Shown here one piece after another: positions 16,771 to 25,452 of a stretch of 49,317 bases of DNA. Numbering within the stretch: position 1 is the stretch's first letter; every line of letters starts with the position of its first letter. Below the pieces are notes generated by a model. That model worked only from the letters and a program-made list of their open reading frames with translations. It was not told where the DNA came from and did not search any database. The translations under genes and the position numbers were made by a program. This stretch comes from Colwellia sp. E2M01 (GTDB lineage: Bacteria; Pseudomonadota; Gammaproteobacteria; Enterobacterales; Alteromonadaceae), in NCBI RefSeq assembly GCF_018860585.1, contig NZ_JAHKPR010000029.1, positions 228,352-277,668 of the forward strand. Reading direction: 5' to 3'.

Positions 16771-18927
16771 ATGATAAAAAAGTTAACCTTAACCGCAATT
16801 ATCACGCTAATAATTACCGCCTGTAATAATCAAATAAATATAGAAGACTCCAGTATGCCTATTCTAACAGCACCTATTGCTAAAAAAGTTCCTCATAAAA
16901 TCATTACTCATGATCATACTCGCATTGACGATTATTACTGGATGCGTGATGACGAACGTAAAGATGCTGAAATATTGGCGCATTTAGCGGCTGAAAATGC
17001 CTATACAAGTGCGAAATTAAAACATACAGAAGCGATGCAAGAGCAGATATTTCAAGAAATTAAAGCGCGTATCAATAAAGACGACAACTCAGTACCCACT
17101 CGCAAAGGTAACTTTTACTATTCAAGCCAGATGCAAGGTGAAAATGAATATCCTATTTATGTGCGTGCAACCGACTTTAAGGGTAGTAACTTAGCAGTAT
17201 TACTTGATGTAAATAAATTAGCTAAAGCCCATGAATATTATCAAGTAAGTGGAATTAGCCCGAGTCCAAATGGCGAATTATTAGCTTACGGCGAAGATAC
17301 TATAAGTCGCCGTATTTACACCATTTACTTTAAAAATATAGCCAACAACACCTTACTTGATGAACAGCTTGTTGGCACTAGCGGTAATTTTGTTTGGGGT
17401 AACGACAACAAAACGATTTATTACATCAAAAAAGATCCACAGACTTTATTAGGTTATCAAGTATTTCGTCATATCTTAGGCCAAGCGCAAGCTGATGACG
17501 AATTAGTATATGAAGAAACCGACAATGCTTATTACACCTATTTAAGTAAATCTAAAGATGGTGAAAATATCTTTATTTGGCATTCAAGTACCGAAGCCAG
17601 TGGTGTTTCCATTATTTATACTAATAACAATACTGGCGATATTAAAGCTAAACCAGTAATGTTTATTCCGCGTGAAGAAGCGCATGAATATTCAATCGCT
17701 AAATTAAACGACTGGTATTACATTCTCACTAACTGGCAAGCAACTAACTTTCGTTTAATGAAAGTGCATCAATCAAAGCTTGGTGATAAAGCCCATTGGC
17801 AAGATGTTATACCGGCAAACGATGACGTAAAACTCGAAGATTTTGAATTATTTAACGATCACTTAGTATATCAACAACGTGAAAATGGTATTACCTACAT
17901 CACCATTGAACAACTTTCGACTGGAAAAAAACAGCAACTTAGCTTTAATGACAGCGCCTACTCTGTCGAGTTATATGGCAATAACGAATTAGACAATACA
18001 GCGCTGCGCTTACATTACGATAGCTTTACCACGCCCGGCACCGATTTTGATATTGATTTAATTACCTTTGAAAAAACACAATTAAAACAGACTAAAGTAC
18101 TAGGTGATTTTAACAGTAAAAACTATTTGTCAGAGCGTATTTTTGTTACCGCACGTGATGGTAAGCAAGTACCCGTTTCTTTAGTTTACCGTAAGGACTT
18201 ATTCAAAAAAGACGGCACTAACCCTTTATATCAATATGCTTATGGCTCGTACGGTCACACAATAGACCCTTACTTCTCATTAAGCCGTTTAAGTTTACTG
18301 GACCGTGGTTTTGTTTACGCTATTGCTCATATTCGTGGCTCAGAAATGCTTGGCAGACCTTGGTATGACGATGGTAAAAAACTTAACAAAATGAATACTT
18401 TTACCGACTTTATTGATGTAACTAAAAGCTTAACAACACAAGGTTACGGCGATAAAAATAAGGTTTTCGCAGCAGGTGGCAGTGCCGGTGGTTTATTAAT
18501 GGGCGCGGTTATTAACATGGCACCAGAGCTATACAAAGGTATTAGTGCTGCCGTACCCTTTGTTGATGTAGTTACTACCATGCTTGATGAAAGTATTCCG
18601 TTAACCACCAACGAATTTGATGAATGGGGTAACCCTAAAGAAAAAGTATATTACGATTACATGTTGTCTTACTCACCTTACGACCAGATTAAAGCACAAG
18701 ACTACCCAAATATATTGGTAACAACCGGCTTGCATGATTCACAAGTACAATACTTTGAACCAATGAAGTGGGTAGCTAAATTACGCGACTATAAAACCGA
18801 TGATAATATTTTGTTATTTAAAACTGATATGGAAGCAGGTCATGGCGGAGCATCAGGTCGATTTAAACAAATTCATGAAACCGCATTAGAATACAGTTTT
18901 TTCTTAGACTTACTTAACCAGGAATAA
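16771..18927 (+). CDS. S9 prolyl-oligopeptidase family lipoprotein (oligopeptidase B-like)
   Basis: Serine peptidase of the oligopeptidase B group, cutting after basic residues in short peptides. Starting at 16771 gives a lipoprotein signal (MIKKLTLTAIITLIITAC); an ATG at 16732 overlapping the preceding stop would add 13 residues. N-terminal HDHTRIDDYYWMRDDERKD is typical of OpdB, then a beta-propeller (about residues 110-430), then the catalytic domain with Ser in AAGGSAGGLLMGA, Asp in TTGLHDSQVQY and His in EAGHGGASGRF. Envelope anchoring is unusual for the E. coli enzyme but common in marine homologues. Confidence 0.92.
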   Translation: MIKKLTLTAIITLIITACNNQINIEDSSMPILTAPIAKKVPHKIITHDHTRIDDYYWMRDDERKDAEILAHLAAENAYTSAKLKHTEAMQEQIFQEIKARINKDDNSVPTRKGNFYYSSQMQGENEYPIYVRATDFKGSNLAVLLDVNKLAKAHEYYQVSGISPSPNGELLAYGEDTISRRIYTIYFKNIANNTLLDEQLVGTSGNFVWGNDNKTIYYIKKDPQTLLGYQVFRHILGQAQADDELVYEETDNAYYTYLSKSKDGENIFIWHSSTEASGVSIIYTNNNTGDIKAKPVMFIPREEAHEYSIAKLNDWYYILTNWQATNFRLMKVHQSKLGDKAHWQDVIPANDDVKLEDFELFNDHLVYQQRENGITYITIEQLSTGKKQQLSFNDSAYSVELYGNNELDNTALRLHYDSFTTPGTDFDIDLITFEKTQLKQTKVLGDFNSKNYLSERIFVTARDGKQVPVSLVYRKDLFKKDGTNPLYQYAYGSYGHTIDPYFSLSRLSLLDRGFVYAIAHIRGSEMLGRPWYDDGKKLNKMNTFTDFIDVTKSLTTQGYGDKNKVFAAGGSAGGLLMGAVINMAPELYKGISAAVPFVDVVTTMLDESIPLTTNEFDEWGNPKEKVYYDYMLSYSPYDQIKAQDYPNILVTTGLHDSQVQYFEPMKWVAKLRDYKTDDNILLFKTDMEAGHGGASGRFKQIHETALEYSFFLDLLNQE

Positions 18928-18930
18928 TTT

Positions 18931-19269
18931 ATGTCACTCCCTGCTTGCCCTAGTTGTAATTCAGATTATGTATACCAAGATCAAAGTTTGTTGATATGTC
19001 CAGAATGTGGATATGAATGGAGTCCCGTTGAAGAAGCTTTAGAAGCTGAGCTAAACAAGGTGAAAGACTCGAATGGCACTGAATTAGCTGAAGGTGACAA
19101 AGTTACCTTTATTAAGGACTTAAAAATAAAAGCCAGCTCACAAGTATTAAAAATTGGGACTAAAGCGGTTATTCGTCGCATAGTTGCAGGAAAGGACCAT
19201 CAACTTGACTGTAAGGTTGATGGTGCTAGCGACATGATGATAACCGCCAAGTTTGTTAAGAAAGCATAG
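18931..19269 (+). CDS. yjdM: PhnA/YjdM family zinc-ribbon protein
   Basis: A 112-residue protein with an N-terminal zinc ribbon (CPSCNSDYVYQDQSLLICPECGYEW, four Cys) and a C-terminal SH3-like PhnA domain (DSNGTELAEGDKVTFIKDLKIK ... KVDGASDMMITAKFVKK). Despite the PhnA name, the family is not known to break phosphonates itself. It starts 3 bp after the peptidase stop, implying co-transcription, and is followed by a terminator. Confidence 0.93.
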   Translation: MSLPACPSCNSDYVYQDQSLLICPECGYEWSPVEEALEAELNKVKDSNGTELAEGDKVTFIKDLKIKASSQVLKIGTKAVIRRIVAGKDHQLDCKVDGASDMMITAKFVKKA

Positions 19270-19324
19270 CTAAGTACTCATTATTAAAATAACTTTCTGT
19301 AAACTTATGTAAAAAACCTACAAT

Positions 19325-19366
19325 ATAGCTATTTCTTTGTTTACACTACAAATAGCTATTTTTTTA
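19325..19366 (+). terminator. Rho-independent terminator after yjdM
   Basis: Perfect 10-bp inverted repeat ATAGCTATTT / AAATAGCTAT (19325-19334 and 19350-19359) followed by a run of seven T. AT-rich stem, but well placed between yjdM and the efflux operon. Confidence 0.7.
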
Positions 19367-19383
19367 CCTGAGTTAACTGTTTT

Positions 19384-20778
19384 ATGATACGTCGTCCTCG
19401 ACAGCTATTACCAGTATGTGTAAGTCTTTTTTTATTGGCTTGTAGTAACACTTCTGAAATTGATGAAAACATCAAAGATCTGCCACTTCCTGAAAATTGG
19501 CAGAATACAACCCAACCCGTAAAGGTTAAAGATAACTGGTTAGCTGAACTTAAAAACCCGCAAGCACATTTGTTAGTAGAAAAAGCATTAACAGCAAATC
19601 ACCAATTTGCTATACAAGCCTATGCCCTTGATATAACCGAGCAAAAAATGATAGTTGCCGGTAGCGAACTTTGGCCAGAGCTTGATTTATCTTTTAAAAG
19701 TGGTCGCAATAAAGACAACCAGCCAACTTCTTATGCAAACAGTAACTCAATTAACTTAAACTTAAGTTACGAAGTTGATATTTGGGGTAAGTTATCTGCA
19801 GCAGATCGCGAAGCTAATTATAATTACTTAGCGCAAAAATCTACCTATGAGCAATATAAACAACAACTTGTTGCTGATGTATTAACAACTTGGTTCAATG
19901 TAATCGAAGCTCAAAAGTTATTAACACTTTATGAAGAGCGAGTAAAAAACTCTCAACAAAATCTAGATATCATTGAATATGGTTATCAATCAGGTATTTC
20001 TAGCGCTCTTGATGTTTACTTATCTCGAAATGACTTAAATACCGAATTAACAAGAGTTTCTGAGCAACGAACACTAAAAGCAACGTTAATTAGACAATTA
20101 GAGCGCCTTATTGGCGAGTACCCAAAAGGCGACTTACTAGTTGATGCCGAATTACCCTTGTTAACGACCGAAATTCCAACGGGCTTACCTTCCGAATTAA
20201 TCAGTAGAAAACCTGAATTAAAGGCCAGTTGGTATCAACTTTTATCGCAAGATGCCGGTTTAGCTTATGCACATAAACAACGCTTTCCTAGCCTTGTATT
20301 AACGGGCTCTATTGGTGACTCAAATACCGATATTGGGGAATTATTATCAGGTTCATCATTAGCATGGTCATTATTAGGTAGCGTGTCCGCACCTATTTTT
20401 AATGCTGGGCGTTTAAAAGCCAATGAAGAACAGGCCCGCCTTGAGTTAAAACAAGGCGAACAGTTATATCTTGATACCCTATACAGTGCATTCAGTGATG
20501 TTGAAAACGCCATTACCACCGAAAGTAATTTAAAAAACAGCTACAACACTATGCTAGCAGCACAAGAGAATGCAAAAATTGCCGAAACCTTATCATTTGA
20601 GCAATACCAAAGTGGGTTAGTTACATACACTACAGTACTTGAAGCACAACAACGTTCTTTTGATGCGCAATCAAACTTAATTAAAATCAAAAACCAACTA
20701 ATTACTAACCGAATTAATTTACATCTTTCCTTGGGTGGCGACTTCAGCACACCGTCACTTGAAAATGAGGCCGAATAA
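19384..20778 (+). CDS. RND efflux outer-membrane lipoprotein, NodT/TolC family
   Basis: Outer-membrane channel of a tripartite pump. Lipoprotein signal MIRRPRQLLPVCVSLFLLAC; the two repeated TolC-type coiled-coil halves are visible as long helical stretches around 150-240 and 350-440, with LNLSYEVDIWGKL and LLGSVSAPIFNAGRL as the strand/turn landmarks of NodT proteins. 464 residues. First gene of the operon, with the terminator of yjdM just upstream; the next gene starts 1 bp after its stop. Confidence 0.92.
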   Translation: MIRRPRQLLPVCVSLFLLACSNTSEIDENIKDLPLPENWQNTTQPVKVKDNWLAELKNPQAHLLVEKALTANHQFAIQAYALDITEQKMIVAGSELWPELDLSFKSGRNKDNQPTSYANSNSINLNLSYEVDIWGKLSAADREANYNYLAQKSTYEQYKQQLVADVLTTWFNVIEAQKLLTLYEERVKNSQQNLDIIEYGYQSGISSALDVYLSRNDLNTELTRVSEQRTLKATLIRQLERLIGEYPKGDLLVDAELPLLTTEIPTGLPSELISRKPELKASWYQLLSQDAGLAYAHKQRFPSLVLTGSIGDSNTDIGELLSGSSLAWSLLGSVSAPIFNAGRLKANEEQARLELKQGEQLYLDTLYSAFSDVENAITTESNLKNSYNTMLAAQENAKIAETLSFEQYQSGLVTYTTVLEAQQRSFDAQSNLIKIKNQLITNRINLHLSLGGDFSTPSLENEAE

Positions 20779-20779
20779 C

Positions 20780-22123
20780 ATGTCTACATCTTTTAATGCC
20801 AAAAAACTTTTAGTACCGGTCGCTATTATTGCTATTACCGTTGTTTTAATGCTGGTGATTTTTAAAAACCCACCAGAAAGCCAACGTGGTAAACCGTCAA
20901 AAGCAGCACAAATGACAGTAGAAACCATGAAATTAAACCCAAAACCTTACCCGATCGTTGTAGAAAGTTTTGGTACCGTAGAGCCAAGAACTCAAAGTGT
21001 GTTATATCCACAAGTTTCAGGACAAATAATTAAAGTAAGTAAGCAATTTAGAGCCGGTGGCTTTTTTGAAAAAGGTGATGTACTCGTTCAGCTTGATGAC
21101 AGAGACTTACGCGCAGAAGTAAACATTGCGAAAGCGAGTTTAATGTCTGCTAACCAAGCATTACAAGAAGAAGACGCACGCGTAAAACAAGCGAAAACGG
21201 ATTGGCAACGATTAGGTAAAGGTGAAGCTCCTAGCTCTTTAGTATTACGAGAGCCACAATACGAAGCAGCTAAAGCGCAAGTTTTATCAGCACAAGCATT
21301 ACTTGATAAAGCAGAGCTTGCACTTGAGCGTACTAAAATTATTGCACCATACGCAGGTAGAATTTTACAAAAATATGTAGATATTGGCCAAGTAATTTCA
21401 AGTAGTACTCAGCTTGCTGATATATTTTCTGTCGACTATTTAGAAGTGCGCCTACCAATAAAAAACAAAGACTTACCTTTAATGGTGCTACCTGAAGAAT
21501 ATAGAAACACGCAAGAAGACTCAGTAAAAGAGTATGACTCAATGCCAAGTAACGTAGTGTTAACCTCGAACTTAATGGGTAATCAAGCATGGGAAGGACA
21601 TATTGTTAGAACCGAAAGTGCTATAGATGAGCTTTCTCAACAGCTATATGTTGTGGCTCAAATTATTCGTCCATTTGATAAAAAGCAAAACACAAATACA
21701 GGTGCGCAAATAAAAATAGGTCAATACGTTACCGCTAAAATTAAAGGGCGTACCGTTGAAAACACATTAGTTATACCTAGCAGTGCTATTTACCAAGGCA
21801 GCTATGTTTACATAGTAGAAAATAACTTATTAATGCGAAAAGACATTAAATTAGGTTGGCAAAATGGTACCGAGTCAATTGTAACTGAAGGCTTAAAAGC
21901 GGGCGATGAATTAGTACTTACTTCACTAGGCCAAGTAAGTTCAGGTACTCGAGTTGCTATTGAAGGACAAGCACCAAGTCAAGAAAATGCTCAACAAGAT
22001 AAACCTGGCCCAGGAAAAGATCCTAAAAAACGTCGCGAAAGACTAGAACAGATGGCAGCGGAAAAAGGTATTACTGTTGAAGAATTAATGGCAGAAAGAA
22101 AAGCTAACAAGGTGAAAAACTAA
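20780..22123 (+). CDS. RND efflux periplasmic adaptor (membrane fusion protein)
   Basis: Links the RND pump to the outer-membrane channel. The ATG at 20780 (MSTSFNAKK) follows TGAGG; an upstream in-frame ATG lies inside the previous gene. One N-terminal membrane anchor (about 10-29), lipoyl half-motif VSGQIIKVSKQFRAGGFFEKGDVLVQLDD, helical hairpin, second half-motif IIAPYAGRILQKYVDIGQVI, beta-barrel and membrane-proximal domains, then a charged C-terminal tail with EKGITVEELMAERKA. The tail beyond about residue 405 is not usual for AcrA. Its stop overlaps the pump gene. Confidence 0.93.
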   Translation: MSTSFNAKKLLVPVAIIAITVVLMLVIFKNPPESQRGKPSKAAQMTVETMKLNPKPYPIVVESFGTVEPRTQSVLYPQVSGQIIKVSKQFRAGGFFEKGDVLVQLDDRDLRAEVNIAKASLMSANQALQEEDARVKQAKTDWQRLGKGEAPSSLVLREPQYEAAKAQVLSAQALLDKAELALERTKIIAPYAGRILQKYVDIGQVISSSTQLADIFSVDYLEVRLPIKNKDLPLMVLPEEYRNTQEDSVKEYDSMPSNVVLTSNLMGNQAWEGHIVRTESAIDELSQQLYVVAQIIRPFDKKQNTNTGAQIKIGQYVTAKIKGRTVENTLVIPSSAIYQGSYVYIVENNLLMRKDIKLGWQNGTESIVTEGLKAGDELVLTSLGQVSSGTRVAIEGQAPSQENAQQDKPGPGKDPKKRRERLEQMAAEKGITVEELMAERKANKVKN

Positions 22124-25100
22124 TGATTGCTTGGTTTGCACGAAATCATGTAGCGGCTAATTTATTATTAATCACCATTTTGATGGCTGGTTTATTTAGT
22201 CTATCGAGCCGTATACCTCTTGAAGTATTCCCTTCATTTGAAAGCGATAGAATCAGCATTAGAGTCTCGCTACCTGGCGCGACACCAGAAGACGTAGAAA
22301 AAAGCTTATCAATACGCATAGAAGAAGCGATACAAGATTTAGAAGGTATTAAAGAAATATCAAGTAGCTCGTCTGAAGGCTCATCTTCAGTAAGTGTAGA
22401 AATTGATACGGGTTACGAGCCTCGTGATATTTTATCTGACATTAAAAGTCGAGTAGATGCAATTAACACTTTTCCTGCTGATGCTGAAAAGCCTGTAATT
22501 GCTTTAGATACGCGAACCAGAGATGTTATCGCTGTTACAGTTGCTAGTGTTTACAGTGAAAAAGAAACTCGAGAGTTTGCAGAGAAAGTATTAGCCGATT
22601 TACTTAAAAACCCTAAGATTACACAAGTAGAATTAAAAGGTGTTCGTAATTACGAAATATCTATAGAGGTATCACAAGACAGATTACGTCAATATGGTCT
22701 CACTATCGCGGATATTTCGTCGGCTATTTCAAGTTCAAGTACCGATATATCAGCAGGTAATTTAAAAACCTTAGGTGGCGATGTTTTACTTAGCTCTAAA
22801 GGACAAGCTTATCGAAAAGATGAATTTGAAAAAATAGCAATTCGTACCAATACAGATGGCTCAATTATTCAATTAAGCGATATTGCAACGGTTGAAGATG
22901 GCTTTGAAGAAATGCCTGTACGCGCAAGATTTAACGGTAAAAAAGCGGCTTTTCTTGATGTTTATCGTATTGGTCCACAAAGCGCTATTGAAGTAGCTGA
23001 GGCAGTAAGAGAATACATTGAAGAACAACAAAGCTCATTACCTGAAGGTATTGAATTGAGCTTTTGGGATGACGACTCTCAAATAGTTAAAAACCGTATT
23101 GCAACCTTAACAACAAGTGCGGTACAAGGCGGTATATTAGTACTCGCTTTACTAACACTTTTTCTTCGACCGTCAATTGCTTTTTGGGTGTTTATAGGTA
23201 TTCCTATCTCATTCATGGGTGCTTTCATCATGATGCCTGTTTTTGGCGTTACGTTAAACATCATGAGTTTATTTGCCTTTATATTGGTACTCGGGATTGT
23301 AGTTGATGACGCCATTGTTACCGGTGAGAACATTTACACCCATTTAAAAACTTCCAAGTCTGGTGAAGAAGCCGCGATTAAAGGCACCCAAGAAGTAGCA
23401 ACCCCTGTTACTTTTGGTGTTTTAACCACTGTAGCCGCCTTCTTACCACTTGCCTTTATAGAAGGTAACCGAGGGGCGTTATTCGCACAAATACCAGTGA
23501 TTGTAATACCGGTATTAATATTTTCATTAATAGAGTCTAAATTTGTTTTACCATCGCATTTAAAAACCTTAAAGCTACGTTCAGAAACAAAAAAACAATC
23601 AAAGTTAAGTGTTATCCAACAATCTTTTGCTGATGGTTTTGAACGTGCCATCATTCGTTTTTATCAACCTGTATTAAAACGCGCTATTAGCAATAAAGCA
23701 TCAACCTTAGCTGGCTTTGTAGGTATATTTTTAGTCATAGTTGCACTTATTATGAGTGGCTGGAGTAAGTTTGTTTTCTTCCCGCGCATTCCAAGTGAAA
23801 CGGTAAGAGCAACACTAACATTACCTGCAGGTACCCCATTTGAAGTAACCAACAAATATATCGTTAAAATGGCTGAACAGGCGGAATTTTTACGCGATAA
23901 GTATATTGAACCTTCAACCGAAAAAAGCGTTATTATTAATATATTAGCTAGTGCTGGTGGTCGAGGTGGCACAACAAACACAGGTAGTGTTCGGTTTGAA
24001 ATTACTCCGCCAGAATCACGTGAGTTAGCTATTACCTCAAATGAACTTGTGCGCGAATGGCGTACTTTAATAGGCCCTATTCCTGGTGCTGAAAGTGTTA
24101 CTTTTAGAGCAGAAGTTGGCCGTTCATCTGATCCAATTCATGTACAATTTCATGGTAGCTCTCTCAGCACACTTAGAGAAATAACCGACAAAGTAAAGGT
24201 ACATTTAACGTCTTACCCAACAGTATTCGAAATTTCTGATAGTTTATCTAACGGTAAAGAAGAATTACAAATTGAGTTAACTGAACAAGGTAAAGCCTTA
24301 GGATTAACGCGTGTAAATATTGCCAGTCAAGTTAGACAAGCTTTTTATGGTTCGCAAGCACAGCGTATTCAACGTGGCAGAGACGATGTAAAAGTTATGG
24401 TAAGGTCGCCGCTTGATGAACGACGTACCACCGCTAACTTAGAAAATATTCTCGTAAAAACGCCGGCAGGTGGCTCTGTTCCGTTATCGCATGTAGCAAC
24501 GTTTATACCCGGTATAAGTCCTTCAACCATATCCAGAATAGACAGATACCGTACCGCAAATGTTACTGCTGATGTTGATAAGACCAACACCAACATGACA
24601 ATATTACAAGCTGATTTAAAAGAATATTTAGATGATCTTGTTCTTCAATACCCAGGAGTAACGCACTCTCTTGAAGGGGAAGCAGAAGAGCAACGTGAAT
24701 CATTTAGTTCTTTAGGGTGGGCACTATTGTTTGTATTCTTTATTATCTACTCACTATTAGCTATTCCATTTAAGTCATACTTACAGCCTATTATTGTAAT
24801 GAGCATTATACCGTTTGGCATGATTGGTGCTGTAGTAGGTCATTGGATTATGGGTATGTCTTTAACCATAATGAGCTTACTTGGTATGTTGGCACTTATT
24901 GGTGTTGTAGTGAACGACTCGCTAGTATTAGTCGACTTTATCAATAAAAAACGTAGTGAAGGTGGCAGATTAATGGACGCTGTTCTCACTGCTGGTGCGG
25001 CAAGATTTAGACCGGTAATGTTAACCAGTTTAACCACCTTTATTGGTTTAATGCCGCTATTGTTTGAACAATCAACACAAGCACAATTTTTAATTCCTAT

Positions 25101-25242
25101 GGCGGTTTCTTTAGGCTTTGGTATTTTATTCGCAACCTTTATTACCTTAGTGTTAGTACCTGTAAACTACTTGATTGTAGAACAAATAAAAGCCTACTTT
25201 TCTGACCAAAAACTTGACCTAACAATAGAAAAGTCAATATAA
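22123..25242 (+). CDS. RND-family efflux transporter, AcrB-like
   Basis: Proton-driven inner-membrane pump of 1039 residues with 12 predicted helices and two large periplasmic loops. The paired acids of TM4 appear in LGIVVDDAIVTGEN and the corresponding TM10 region in IGVVVNDSLVLVDFIN. GATPEDVEKSLSIRIEEAIQDLEGI is the porter-domain start. Substrates cannot be read, though this subgroup, with short hydrophobic loops, is seen in multidrug pumps of marine bacteria. The ATG overlaps the adaptor stop (TAATG). Confidence 0.94.
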   Translation: MIAWFARNHVAANLLLITILMAGLFSLSSRIPLEVFPSFESDRISIRVSLPGATPEDVEKSLSIRIEEAIQDLEGIKEISSSSSEGSSSVSVEIDTGYEPRDILSDIKSRVDAINTFPADAEKPVIALDTRTRDVIAVTVASVYSEKETREFAEKVLADLLKNPKITQVELKGVRNYEISIEVSQDRLRQYGLTIADISSAISSSSTDISAGNLKTLGGDVLLSSKGQAYRKDEFEKIAIRTNTDGSIIQLSDIATVEDGFEEMPVRARFNGKKAAFLDVYRIGPQSAIEVAEAVREYIEEQQSSLPEGIELSFWDDDSQIVKNRIATLTTSAVQGGILVLALLTLFLRPSIAFWVFIGIPISFMGAFIMMPVFGVTLNIMSLFAFILVLGIVVDDAIVTGENIYTHLKTSKSGEEAAIKGTQEVATPVTFGVLTTVAAFLPLAFIEGNRGALFAQIPVIVIPVLIFSLIESKFVLPSHLKTLKLRSETKKQSKLSVIQQSFADGFERAIIRFYQPVLKRAISNKASTLAGFVGIFLVIVALIMSGWSKFVFFPRIPSETVRATLTLPAGTPFEVTNKYIVKMAEQAEFLRDKYIEPSTEKSVIINILASAGGRGGTTNTGSVRFEITPPESRELAITSNELVREWRTLIGPIPGAESVTFRAEVGRSSDPIHVQFHGSSLSTLREITDKVKVHLTSYPTVFEISDSLSNGKEELQIELTEQGKALGLTRVNIASQVRQAFYGSQAQRIQRGRDDVKVMVRSPLDERRTTANLENILVKTPAGGSVPLSHVATFIPGISPSTISRIDRYRTANVTADVDKTNTNMTILQADLKEYLDDLVLQYPGVTHSLEGEAEEQRESFSSLGWALLFVFFIIYSLLAIPFKSYLQPIIVMSIIPFGMIGAVVGHWIMGMSLTIMSLLGMLALIGVVVNDSLVLVDFINKKRSEGGRLMDAVLTAGAARFRPVMLTSLTTFIGLMPLLFEQSTQAQFLIPMAVSLGFGILFATFITLVLVPVNYLIVEQIKAYFSDQKLDLTIEKSI

Positions 25243-25257
25243 CTCATGCAAATGTTT

Positions 25258-25298
25258 AGCGTTATAGTGCACATTTTAATGAAGTGCACTATAACGCT
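25258..25298. terminator. Perfect inverted repeat after RND operon, probable terminator
   Basis: A 15-bp perfect inverted repeat (AGCGTTATAGTGCAC, 25258-25272, with its complement 25284-25298) and an 11-nt loop, 16 bp after the pump stop. There is no T run, so termination would be weak or Rho-assisted; an operator role for the lyase gene downstream is possible. Confidence 0.55.
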
Positions 25299-25452
25299 AC
25301 AGACAGCAATTTCTCTATAAACGATTGATATATATCAGGTTCAAAAAATGACAAAATCCCCCCTATGAACAAGTACTTGATTCAGCCCATAAAGGTGTAT
25401 ACCCTAGCCTCTACATATTAACGAGCCAAAATAAATATAATAGAAAGGTCTT

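Noticed and set aside
19325..19366. Operator for the efflux operon
   Set aside because: The hairpin is followed by a T run directly after yjdM, which is better explained as a terminator.
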